Shown: positions 15,027 to 22,772 of the stretch, piece after piece
Layout of the letters: each line of letters starts with the position of its first letter
Position numbering within the stretch: the first letter of the stretch is position 1
DNA from: a virus
Virus record (IMG/VR): IMGVR_UViG_3300035182_000180
Coordinates: 1-29,846 of that record
Reading direction: 5' to 3' (one strand)
DNA length: 29,846 nucleotides
Made by a program: the position numbers and the translations under genes
The notes under the pieces: model-generated
Seen by the model: only the letters and a program-made list of their open reading frames with translations
Told to the model about the DNA's origin: nothing
The model's database searches: none

Positions 15027-16733
15027 TTATTTAAGTCTAAAACTATCTAGTGGCGGTCTACCAGTGCTACCTGGCGCTACAGCGCCATTACCTAAGTTAA
15101 CTGAATGGCCTGAAGACTGTCCAGCCGGTCTTGAACTATCAGGTAATACTAGTTGTGGTGGTGGAATTAAATCCTTAGGCGTATAATGTCCAGGTGTAGC
15201 GCTACCACTTGTTGACGAGTTACGTTCACCTTTTGAAGGCTGCACATTGCCATCTAGCATGCCAGATATACTATTTAGCTGTTTATCAGCGGCTGAGTAT
15301 TTAAGGTTATATAATTCTGGATTTAGCGCTTTAATAGCTTGGAAGTTACTTCTTATCTCATCGAATTTTACTTTAACCCCGGCCATATTAGTCTTAGTAT
15401 TCTTATTTAGAGTACCCATTGACTGCTCAAAATTATTACGCTCAGCATCAGATACCGTTAACCCAGACTGTATTTTAAGCATAGCCGAAGCAGTACTTAG
15501 GTATACTTTTCTAAACTCAGAATTAGCTAAATCCTTATCGTCAACGCTTCTCCATGACTCAGGTAAGTATTCTTTTACTGACTCAATCATATTTCTAACT
15601 GCACTAGTTTGTACATGCTCACTACTAGCTAGTTTAGAAAGTTTTACAGCATTAGTCATTACTGCACCAATACCGCCTTCAATATCCTTAGCGACCAGTT
15701 TAGTAACTTCCTTACCAGATGGGGTATCTTCTAAGTTTCTTGTAATACGACTAACTTCTTCTTGTGCTTGAGGAGGTAATGAGTTTACATCAACAGTCTT
15801 AAGGTCTACGTTATACTTCTTCTCAAAATCTGAGTTGTCAGACTTCATAGCTATGTTAGTCTTATACCCAGTACCAGCAATCTCTGTACGATGCTGATCT
15901 AGCTCAGCTCTCTCAGCCTGAGTTAGTGTACCATTGCTTTCTTTAACTACTAAGTCACCAAAGTGTTTAGCTGTTTGTATGCTAAAAGGCTCAGTACCCT
16001 TAGACTCTTTTTTCGTAGCTAGATATTGGGTATAAGCATTTTCGACAGTCTTAGAGTCAGCGTCTGGGTATAGGTTACGGTAATCAGCCGTAAACTTGCC
16101 GAGGTCACCAACTATAGGTTTATCATCTTTCTGAGGTGTCATAGCAGTCTTTGCGTCTCTAAAACTACTATTAATATTATCCCATTGGCTAGACGCTAAG
16201 TTTGTACGCATATTAGTCTGCTTCATAACGTCTTCAGCGCTTCTCACTGACCAATTACCAGTGTCATCTTGTACTTTAAAGAACATTTTACTAATTTTAG
16301 CCTTAACTGCAGGGTCAGTATACTGCTCGGGAGTAAACCCAATAGAAGCTAGCATGCTAGAGTCTTTATCAAAGTTAATATTGTCAACCCTAGAAACTCC
16401 CTGTGACTTCCATAAAGCTGCGGCATCTGGATTGCTATCTAAGTACTTTTGTGCTGTAGTGAAGTCACCAGTCTCAATAGAATTACTAAACTGTAACGCG
16501 CTATCCTTAGCAGTAATTAAATTCTGCTGAGCTTTTAGCTGTTGCTGAACTAATGCTAATTGCTTTTGCATTACATCCTGTTGTTGCCCACCAATGCCAG
16601 AAGTAGCAGGTGTGCCATCAGCATTATATCCCATCTTAGATAGTTGTGCATTTTGAACAGCAGCCTGCTGTCGTAATTCTTCTCTTCTATTTTGATCAGT
16701 TGCTACCGCATTATATCCTTCAGCAAGTCCCAT
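15027..16733 (-). CDS. Internal virion (ejection) protein candidate
   Basis: I do not recognise a catalytic domain in this 568-residue protein. The N-terminal 75 residues are Gln/Ala-rich with a likely coiled coil (QKQLALVQQQLKAQQN region). The middle is helical and charged. The last 70 residues are Ser/Gly/Pro-rich and disordered. This make-up, and its position between an S74-type internal protein and the portal, fits P22 gp16/gp20-type ejection proteins or T7-like core proteins. I chose the ATG at 16733 because GGAG stands six bases ahead of it. An earlier TTG at 16745 overlaps that ribosome site and is unlikely. The start overlaps the end of the upstream gene by 14 bases. Confidence 0.72.
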   Translation of the reverse strand: MGLAEGYNAVATDQNRREELRQQAAVQNAQLSKMGYNADGTPATSGIGGQQQDVMQKQLALVQQQLKAQQNLITAKDSALQFSNSIETGDFTTAQKYLDSNPDAAALWKSQGVSRVDNINFDKDSSMLASIGFTPEQYTDPAVKAKISKMFFKVQDDTGNWSVRSAEDVMKQTNMRTNLASSQWDNINSSFRDAKTAMTPQKDDKPIVGDLGKFTADYRNLYPDADSKTVENAYTQYLATKKESKGTEPFSIQTAKHFGDLVVKESNGTLTQAERAELDQHRTEIAGTGYKTNIAMKSDNSDFEKKYNVDLKTVDVNSLPPQAQEEVSRITRNLEDTPSGKEVTKLVAKDIEGGIGAVMTNAVKLSKLASSEHVQTSAVRNMIESVKEYLPESWRSVDDKDLANSEFRKVYLSTASAMLKIQSGLTVSDAERNNFEQSMGTLNKNTKTNMAGVKVKFDEIRSNFQAIKALNPELYNLKYSAADKQLNSISGMLDGNVQPSKGERNSSTSGSATPGHYTPKDLIPPPQLVLPDSSRPAGQSSGHSVNLGNGAVAPGSTGRPPLDSFRLK

Positions 16734-17556
16734 TATGTTCTCCAATATAATTTAGTACTACTGAGTAGTCAACTGCTAGATATCCATTTTGAACATACAC
16801 ACAGTCAGGAATAACTTTAGCGACTTCTTGGGCTATAACTCCAAAGCTTTTGCCAACATAACCTAAGTTATTAGCTATAGAATTCCAAGTCCAAGTGTAA
16901 AAAGTTACACCATTTAGAGTATGAGAAACAACTAAGTTATCTTTAAGCGCTATATCTGACGCCATTCCCATACCAATTAGAGTTCCCATAGTATTTGAGT
17001 TACTTTGTGATAGTGACGTAGAGTTATTAAGTGAACTATTAGCGCTATTAGTAGCGTTAGATGCTCCATTATTAGATACATTAGCAATAGTGCCAAGCAT
17101 TTGCGCACCTTGTCCAAGCCCTAGTCCTAAGAAACTCATCTTTTGTTGATTCACTTTCTCTGGGGCCGTAATACGTGCTTCAGTAGTAGCGTTAGCTAGT
17201 TGTTGAGTAAGTGATGTGGCTGCAGCAGCTGCAATGCCAGAGTTAGAAATACCACGCTGAGCTAATTGTTCCTGTAACTGCGTGTTAGCTTTTGAGTACT
17301 CTTGTTGTACCTGAGTTACGCCGCGAGCTTCATAGTCAGAAGCTGAAAGACTCTTATAGTAATCTCCTAAGTTAGACTGTATATCACCATAGATATCTTT
17401 CCAGTCACTATATTGTTGCTTTTGGAAGTCAAGTTGTTCAGTAGTTAACCCATTAGCAAATGCTTGCTGATTAGCAGCGTTATTAGCTGCCCTCTTTTGA
17501 CCTGCTACATCAGTTAATCCTACAGCATCAGTTACATCACTAATAATACTACCCAT
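16720..17556 (-). CDS. Internal virion protein with C-terminal S74 chaperone domain
   Basis: The N-terminal 140 residues are Gln/Ala-rich and helical (AANNAANQQAF, then YSDWKDIYGDIQSNLGDYY), a pattern found in podoviral DNA-transfer-type proteins. A Gly-rich stretch (142-156) and a Ser/Asn-rich linker (160-190) follow. The C-terminus (198-270) is an intramolecular chaperone of the endosialidase type (peptidase S74): ASDIALKDN with the cleavage-site Ser200-Asp201, then FGVIAQEVAKVIPDCV and LAVDYSVV. S74 domains help a trimer fold and then cut themselves off before Ser; here that would free about 78 residues. S74 is more usual on tail fibres. AAAGGG is the ribosome site; the start shares one base with the stop of the GNAT-like gene (TAATG). 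Confidence 0.82.
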   Translation of the reverse strand: MGSIISDVTDAVGLTDVAGQKRAANNAANQQAFANGLTTEQLDFQKQQYSDWKDIYGDIQSNLGDYYKSLSASDYEARGVTQVQQEYSKANTQLQEQLAQRGISNSGIAAAAATSLTQQLANATTEARITAPEKVNQQKMSFLGLGLGQGAQMLGTIANVSNNGASNATNSANSSLNNSTSLSQSNSNTMGTLIGMGMASDIALKDNLVVSHTLNGVTFYTWTWNSIANNLGYVGKSFGVIAQEVAKVIPDCVYVQNGYLAVDYSVVLNYIGEHNGTC

Positions 17557-17957
17557 TAGATACCCTTTCTATATATAATCTTATTCTGGCAAGCGCCAAA
17601 CTTTTCAAGTAATTTTTGGCTACTAGGAAGTATACTTTCAGCTTCCCAATGTGTATAACTAGATGGTATAGCCCACTCACTAGCAACAAGTAGTCTTAAT
17701 GCATAGTATCTATACTCTTTTACTATATATATTGCTGAGAAATAGAATACATCACGCTTACCATATCCTAGTGTAAAGCCAACAAGCACATTATCTTTGT
17801 ATAGGCCTAGAACTATAGAGTCTTTGAAAGTTAACTCTTGTAGTAGTGATGCAAGGCATGAGTATCTATTAGTATACCCAAGCTCTACACACATTAAATA
17901 ATGTAACTCTTGAAGAATGCCAAGGTCACTATCGTCAATCTTTTTTATCTCAATCAT
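17556..17957 (-). CDS. GNAT-like acetyltransferase fold protein
   Basis: This 133-residue protein looks like a small GNAT family N-acetyltransferase. It opens with a beta strand and helix (IEIKKIDDSDLGILQEL), has the central strand VLVGFTLGYG (57-66), then FYFSAIYIVKEYRYYALRLL, where the acetyl-CoA loop should be, and ends with ESILPSSQKLLEKFGA, the common SN.....EK.GF-type C-terminal helix. The usual Q/R-x-x-G-x-G/A loop is degenerate (KEYRYYA), so activity is doubtful. Such proteins are found among head genes of other podoviruses with unknown role. The ribosome site AAGGA is unusually far (11 bases) from the ATG, and the leader is very AT-rich. The 45 bases upstream (17958-18002) hold nothing else I can name. 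Confidence 0.6.
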   Translation of the reverse strand: MIEIKKIDDSDLGILQELHYLMCVELGYTNRYSCLASLLQELTFKDSIVLGLYKDNVLVGFTLGYGKRDVFYFSAIYIVKEYRYYALRLLVASEWAIPSSYTHWEAESILPSSQKLLEKFGACQNKIIYRKGI

Positions 17958-18002
17958 TATATATTATATCCTTTTTATTATTAAAGTTTTATTAAATGTT
18001 AG

Positions 18003-19943
18003 TTATTTATGAAACACTGTAGCAGTCATATTTCTATTTCTAATAGCCTGATAAGGAGAAGCTGACCTGGAAGAAGTCGCAAACTGAGCATAGTATGTAT
18101 AAGTGCCAGCTGATAACGTCTCATTAAAAAATAATGTGTCTGCAGTCCACACGTTAGATGCGTATGTAGAATTAGCCCATAATGAACTGGCAGAGTTAAT
18201 TGTAGAGTCACCATATACTAATGTAGAATCTCTAAGAATACGTAAGTTAATTCCGACAGTATTATTACCTTTATTATCATTAAATGACACAGTAACGTCT
18301 ATGCTTAATGTTTGATCAATAGTTAATGTTACTTGAGCAAAGGTAGTCCAAGTATTATTAGCACTTAGAGTTATTGTAGCTGGGTCGCTATATCTCCATG
18401 CTGAAGTAATAACTGGTATCCTATCTATAAATAGTGTACCAGTATTAATTACATCAGCATTAATTGTGCCAGCAGTAATAGTTCCTATGTTAGCACAAAT
18501 AGCTGATAGCGTTGATACAGATATCTTATCAGCAGTAATGGCATTAGCTGCTACTTTAGCGGCTGTAACAGCATTAGCGGCTAGCTCATTGGCAGTAATA
18601 GTTAATGCAGCTATATTATTGGCAGTAATAGTATTAGCCGCTAGTTTATTACCTGTAATAGTATTAGCGGCTATAGCGGCAGCTAATATGCTTAGAGCTG
18701 TGATCTTACCACCATCTATTGTAGTAGTATTAGCGTTAATAAGAGCAGCTAGATCAGCGTTAGATGGTAACTTAGCGTCTGCTGCACTTTGTGCCGCATC
18801 GGCCAATGCTTTAGCCTTAGTATAGATAGCATTGAGAAGTGTTTGTCGAGCAGCATACACATCAGTAAACTTAGTTCTAAACGTATCACCAACGATAGTG
18901 GTATCTCCTGTAGTTACATTCCATGCGACTGGAGCGGTGAGCGTTCCTAGATAGGTTGTTAGTGCTGATACTGCATTATCATACGTTGTTTTCTCAGTAG
19001 TTATTCCATATGCTGTCGCCTGGGCGTCAATTCCAGTTTGTTCAGCATCGATAACCGCTTTATCAGAGACTACTGCTGACTTCTCTACAGGGGAGAGAAT
19101 ATTGTCTGACGCGATATTAGTTAGCTGACTAAGTGCTGCTGTGGCATTTGTACTGGCAGTATTGGCAGTAGTTTGTGCTGTAGCCGCGTTGGTAATGGCC
19201 GTGTTCGCTACTGTATTATCAGTCCATCCTGCACTATTTATAATTCTACTAGTATCTAAATTACCTGTTGTATTAGTGAATGATACTTTACCATTAAAAA
19301 TAATATCATATGAAGCGCCATTCCACTGTATTAAGAATGCTGGTATAATTTTACTAGTATTAGTGTCATACATGGTGCCATAAGGTAAATTATGAGCTTG
19401 CACATAGGCTAACTCAGATGGATTAGTAATATCAGAAATAGCCTTGGCTACTGAAAAGTTATCAGCACTAATGGCAAATGTACTACCAGCTGTTCCAGGA
19501 GTGGTGGTGTCAGTATCTACGCCAGAAACTGTAAATCCAGATATTAACTCTCCAGACTTTACAGTTAATCCATACCATGCTGCAGCGGTAGTTAAGTCTT
19601 TAAACGCACCAAACTGCTGTGCTATAACTGCTAAATTTTCTTCGTTAGCAAGTACCTGAGTAGTAAGTGTATTTGTGATATAGGTTTTAGCTTCTTCTGT
19701 AATAGCATTAGTTTTTACAGCAGCGTCTAATAGATTACTTGTATATGCACCTAATATATTAAGAACAGCCGTTGGTACTGTAGGATTATTAACTCCATAA
19801 GTAATTGGGTAAGTAACTAGAGGATTAGTATTTAACTTAGCTACTAAGTCAGTTAAAAATCGCTTTAAGGTAGTAGAGTCATCGACATTAGTAGGTACTG
19901 ATATGAGCTTCTCTTTTATCATTGTAAACATACTACCTACCAT
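18003..19943 (-). CDS. Tail fibre/tip protein with DUF1983-like region and decapeptide repeats
   Basis: This is probably a trimeric tail fibre or tip for host contact. Residues about 150-220 (STFAISADNFSV then PAFLIQWNG and YDIIFNGKVSF) resemble the DUF1983 domain at the C-terminus of lambda J-like proteins. Residues 280-390 hold a helical module starting DNILSPVEKSA, seen in other J-like proteins. Residues 425-474 are five tandem decapeptides of the type AANTITxxxI. The C-terminal 130 residues are all beta and Ser/Thr/Asn-rich and end with TATVFHK, as in receptor-binding tips. The ATG at 19943 has GAAGGAAG ahead and overlaps the upstream gene by 11 bases. Exact position in the tail is unknown. 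Confidence 0.78.
   Translation of the reverse strand: MVGSMFTMIKEKLISVPTNVDDSTTLKRFLTDLVAKLNTNPLVTYPITYGVNNPTVPTAVLNILGAYTSNLLDAAVKTNAITEEAKTYITNTLTTQVLANEENLAVIAQQFGAFKDLTTAAAWYGLTVKSGELISGFTVSGVDTDTTTPGTAGSTFAISADNFSVAKAISDITNPSELAYVQAHNLPYGTMYDTNTSKIIPAFLIQWNGASYDIIFNGKVSFTNTTGNLDTSRIINSAGWTDNTVANTAITNAATAQTTANTASTNATAALSQLTNIASDNILSPVEKSAVVSDKAVIDAEQTGIDAQATAYGITTEKTTYDNAVSALTTYLGTLTAPVAWNVTTGDTTIVGDTFRTKFTDVYAARQTLLNAIYTKAKALADAAQSAADAKLPSNADLAALINANTTTIDGGKITALSILAAAIAANTITGNKLAANTITANNIAALTITANELAANAVTAAKVAANAITADKISVSTLSAICANIGTITAGTINADVINTGTLFIDRIPVITSAWRYSDPATITLSANNTWTTFAQVTLTIDQTLSIDVTVSFNDNKGNNTVGINLRILRDSTLVYGDSTINSASSLWANSTYASNVWTADTLFFNETLSAGTYTYYAQFATSSRSASPYQAIRNRNMTATVFHK
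18522..18671 (-). repeat. Five tandem 30-base repeats coding decapeptides
   Basis: Codons 425-474 of the fibre gene are five units of 30 bases, each coding A-A-x-(T/A)-(I/V)-T-x-x-x-(I/L/V). Units differ at several bases, so they are old and kept by selection on the protein. A repeat of this length in a trimeric fibre suggests a regular beta or coiled shaft. Confidence 0.85.
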
Positions 19944-21456
19944 TTTGTCTTCCTTCAGCTTTATATTCTACCTCTATAACTTCACCAGTACCATAAAACT
20001 CCAGTTGCACACTGTATCCGTGCCTTAATTCCTGTGGGGGCTTAACTTCATTTAGTCCGTCTACTAGTTGTTTAGTAATAGCTAGAGTATCATCTATATA
20101 TAACTTAAGTTGTATGGCTCCAACTACGTATACATAAAATACCTTATAGTTCTTTAACATGGTCACTGACCCATCAGAGATTTTACCACTTTTATATGTT
20201 AAAGGTAGTAATGAGTTTCCATTAAATAGACTATATAGTTGCCCATTAATATCAGTATAAAATAACTTATCTAGTATAGAACTATACCATGCACCATTGG
20301 CGATTATACTATACTCTTTAAAAATAGGAGAGCTATATCTAAAATCAGCCACTAGTATGCCAGTAGTATGAAATAGAAAGTATTGACTATCCCATATTTC
20401 AGCAGTAATAGGCGTATATGATAGTTTACCCAGTGCTTGCAGCGATAGTACTTGTACCTGGCTACCACTTGAAGTACATAGGCCATCAGCGCTCATCCAA
20501 GCTAGATTATTATCAGTATAGTTAATAGTCTTATGGTTAATACATCCCTGTGAACCATGCAATAGTGATTTAGATAATCCTAGAGGTGACGTACCAGTAA
20601 TGATATAAGTTTTATCACTAGTGAATACTAACAACCCATTTTGAGTACTACCAAGTCCAATAATAGTTGAGTCAAAGTCTAAATAAAAGAATGGACTCCA
20701 GTTATTAACAAGCGCAATACTAGTATAGTATAACTTATCATCCTTAGCACCGAAAAACATAGCAGAATACTCTACTAGATGGGATAGCCCACTAGGAGCT
20801 TGCATAACAGTATAAGTAGTCATAATACTGCCATTAATAGCAGTGTCAGCGATTGTATCAGTATATGACCCAGTAGTATTCGGTAAAGTAACTACCAATG
20901 ACATTTCTGCAATAGCTCCGCCGAGTCTATATAGTCTAATATTAGTAACTTGAGCATCTGTAGAAGCAATTAGTCCACTAATAGTGATATCTTGAGTAGT
21001 ATAACTAAGATTAACTGAGTAGGCAGATGGAGATGACTCAGCGCCATCTGCGCTATTATAGTACGTATACGCGTACTGCAATACCTTAGTATGTGATGGG
21101 TCTAATGTTCCATTATACACTGTAGTAAGAGTATTTGTAGGACCCTCTATACCCAGATTATAAAAGTATACGCCGTCTAAGGTTTTTTGTGGCACTCCAA
21201 CTGCATCTGAGAAGTATAAATGATCTTGGAATAACACAAAGTCAGTATTATAAGGTTTAGCAATCCACTGTCCTTTAAAATAGTAGAAACTAGAGTTACT
21301 ACCAAAATTATGGGGCTCAGTTAGACTACTAGGTATAGGTCGTAGTGTCTCAGCTGAGTTATCAATATTCTCATACACTACACTAGCACCTAATGGTACT
21401 AGAAATGGTGATACCCTTGAGTATTTTCCAAGGTTGAATTTTGATAACTGAGCCAT
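19933..21456 (-). CDS. Tail nozzle/hub-like beta-propeller protein candidate
   Basis: This 507-residue protein is almost all beta strand with repeated short strands ending in aromatic residues (WIAKPYN, LVFTSDKTYIITG, NNLAWMSADGL, DSQYFLFHT), about one per 40-50 residues. This fits a beta-propeller, as in the nozzle or hub of short-tailed phages (P22 gp10, T7 gp12). The N-terminus AQLSKFNLGKYSRVSPFLVP is similar in style to podoviral tail proteins annotated as stabilisation or nozzle protein. AAAAGGA precedes the ATG. It lies between the 3TM holin-like gene and the J-like fibre. The function is from fold pattern and position only. Confidence 0.6.
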   Translation of the reverse strand: MAQLSKFNLGKYSRVSPFLVPLGASVVYENIDNSAETLRPIPSSLTEPHNFGSNSSFYYFKGQWIAKPYNTDFVLFQDHLYFSDAVGVPQKTLDGVYFYNLGIEGPTNTLTTVYNGTLDPSHTKVLQYAYTYYNSADGAESSPSAYSVNLSYTTQDITISGLIASTDAQVTNIRLYRLGGAIAEMSLVVTLPNTTGSYTDTIADTAINGSIMTTYTVMQAPSGLSHLVEYSAMFFGAKDDKLYYTSIALVNNWSPFFYLDFDSTIIGLGSTQNGLLVFTSDKTYIITGTSPLGLSKSLLHGSQGCINHKTINYTDNNLAWMSADGLCTSSGSQVQVLSLQALGKLSYTPITAEIWDSQYFLFHTTGILVADFRYSSPIFKEYSIIANGAWYSSILDKLFYTDINGQLYSLFNGNSLLPLTYKSGKISDGSVTMLKNYKVFYVYVVGAIQLKLYIDDTLAITKQLVDGLNEVKPPQELRHGYSVQLEFYGTGEVIEVEYKAEGRQNGR

Positions 21457-21457
21457 G

Positions 21458-22012
21458 TTAGTCCTTTTTACTTAATAAATCTGTTTTAACATCAGACCCA
21501 TGTGATGAGCCAAAGAAATAGTCATAGATAGTACCCATACGAGTTAGTAGTGCGCCAAATCCCATATATAGCATCTCGTATGCGCCGCTATTTTTATCCA
21601 GCGTAGTATGTAATAGCACTGCAAAAATAACAAATACTCCAAGAACGGTAATCCATGCTAGGCCAGTCTTGTTCCAGTCAATATGGCCAGTTGACTTAAC
21701 TACTTCAACTTCAGTTTTACGCGCATCTTGTCTATCACTTAAGTATGCTTCATCATGTGAGTAGTCAACCTTTTTATTCTCTAACTGGCTTTGCATATCA
21801 GCAATCGCTTTAGAATTCTCAAGCTCTTTAATCTTAACTAAGGCGTCAGGATTATTTTTAAGCGCATCAATTACAGCGTCTGGCTTTTCTTCAACACCAA
21901 GAGTTTTAGATATTAATGAGCCTACAGCTGCGCCAGCTGGGCCTCCTAATAGCCCACCAACAACTGGTGCTGCTGCACCTATAAAACTAGTTACGTCTGA
22001 CCATGTAGGCAT
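21458..22012 (-). CDS. Holin-like 3TM membrane protein (GTA_holin_3TM type)
   Basis: This protein resembles the GTA_holin_3TM family, which forms pores in the inner membrane at lysis. A Gly/Ala-rich hydrophobic N-terminus (residues 11-35, APVVGGLLGGPAGAAVGSLI) is typical, followed by a charged middle with NNPDALVKIKELE (53-65) and DRQDARKTE (93-101). Two more membrane segments are at about 117-137 and 144-160, and GSSHGS..K ends the family's C-terminus. The size (184) suits the family. AAGGAG supports the start. A separate small holin is placed with the endolysin at 25233, so this one may be a second holin, an antiholin or a virion membrane protein. Confidence 0.75.
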   Translation of the reverse strand: MPTWSDVTSFIGAAAPVVGGLLGGPAGAAVGSLISKTLGVEEKPDAVIDALKNNPDALVKIKELENSKAIADMQSQLENKKVDYSHDEAYLSDRQDARKTEVEVVKSTGHIDWNKTGLAWITVLGVFVIFAVLLHTTLDKNSGAYEMLYMGFGALLTRMGTIYDYFFGSSHGSDVKTDLLSKKD

Positions 22013-22013
22013 A

Positions 22014-22274
22014 TTATTCTCCTTCTGACCTATTACAGTGATTCTGCTGCATATGTTTTAGTATGCAACATACTTTATTATCAAACCAAGTTGCTGTACC
22101 AGCATTCTGTCTACGAGCTATATGAGAACTAATAGTCTCATCTTGGCTACCATTCCAGAATACTACATTACATAGTTGATCTAGTGCTAGTAGAAACCTA
22201 TAAAATCTGGTGCGCTTAGCTACGTCATGTTCAAATTTAGCTATAAGCATAGCTTTTGTTGCTTGGTCTGTCAT
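22014..22274 (-). CDS. Small conserved phage protein
   Basis: The 86-residue protein has a central LDQLCNVVFWNGSQDETISSH (31-51 region; shown in part), followed by RR and a Cys/His-rich end (CC at 68-69, HC near 78). The LDQ..N..F.(N/D)G..DETIS pattern occurs in many small phage proteins near lysis genes, for which I know no function. The N-terminal 25 residues are basic and helical. The start has only a weak ribosome site and lies two bases after the upstream stop, so translation is probably by coupling. Cysteines and histidines could bind a metal, but the spacing is not a known motif. Confidence 0.7.
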   Translation of the reverse strand: MTDQATKAMLIAKFEHDVAKRTRFYRFLLALDQLCNVVFWNGSQDETISSHIARRQNAGTATWFDNKVCCILKHMQQNHCNRSEGE

Positions 22275-22276
22275 GA

Positions 22277-22762
22277 CTAACTCGCAAAGAACTTATTACG
22301 TTCTGTAGTAAACCATACAGCGAATGATGTAAACTCAGTCACTGTTATAGGCATACTAACTCCATTCTCAAATTGCATAACAGTATAGGTAATAGCACCC
22401 ATTTGAAACGCTACTGCTACTGCAACGATAGTGTCTTGCGTATCTTTAGTAAGCGGAACCAGAAATCCTTTATAGTCTTTTCCCAGTTTCTTTTGTTGCT
22501 CAACAGTCAGTTGTAATGGTGTAGGTGCTACCCACTTAGACCCATCCCATGTAGACCCATCATTAGGATTAGTAGGACGGATATCAATAGGAGCATCACC
22601 CTGTTTAATAGTAAAGTTTTCCAACCCTAGTGAGAAGCTTGCCCCGTAAATTGGAAAACTAACCTCACACTGAGTATCGTTCATAGATACTACAGTACCA
22701 ATCTCAGTCCCTATAGCTAAAGCTATAGGAAGTTTACAAGATTCTTTAAATTGAGCTGTCAT
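22277..22762 (-). CDS. Tail fibre-assembly-like protein (DUF4376-like C-terminus)
   Basis: This 161-residue protein follows the large surface protein at 22773. The middle has PTNPNDGSTWDGSKWVAPTP (63-82), the 'W.G..W' linker common in tail-fibre assembly and DUF4376 proteins. The C-terminus (about 105-160: FQMGAITYTVMQFENG, VTEFTSFAVWFTTERNKFF) matches the layout of DUF4376, where a helix pair follows a short strand. The N-terminal 55 residues look like beta strands. A chaperone or small accessory role for the neighbouring fibre is inferred from position. AAGGAG precedes the ATG. Confidence 0.6.
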   Translation of the reverse strand: MTAQFKESCKLPIALAIGTEIGTVVSMNDTQCEVSFPIYGASFSLGLENFTIKQGDAPIDIRPTNPNDGSTWDGSKWVAPTPLQLTVEQQKKLGKDYKGFLVPLTKDTQDTIVAVAVAFQMGAITYTVMQFENGVSMPITVTEFTSFAVWFTTERNKFFAS

Positions 22763-22772
22763 TTACTACTCC

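Noticed and set aside
16734-16745. TTG start at 16745 for the internal virion protein
   Set aside because: The codons it would use include the GGAG ribosome site of the ATG at 16733.
17945-17975. Promoter with TATAAT just before the GNAT-like gene on the minus strand
   Set aside because: The box would be about six bases from the ATG, giving a message with almost no leader, and no -35 is seen. The sequence is simply very AT-rich.
18522-18671. CRISPR-like array of 30-base units
   Set aside because: The units are adjacent with no spacers, are in frame and code a regular decapeptide, so they are a protein repeat.
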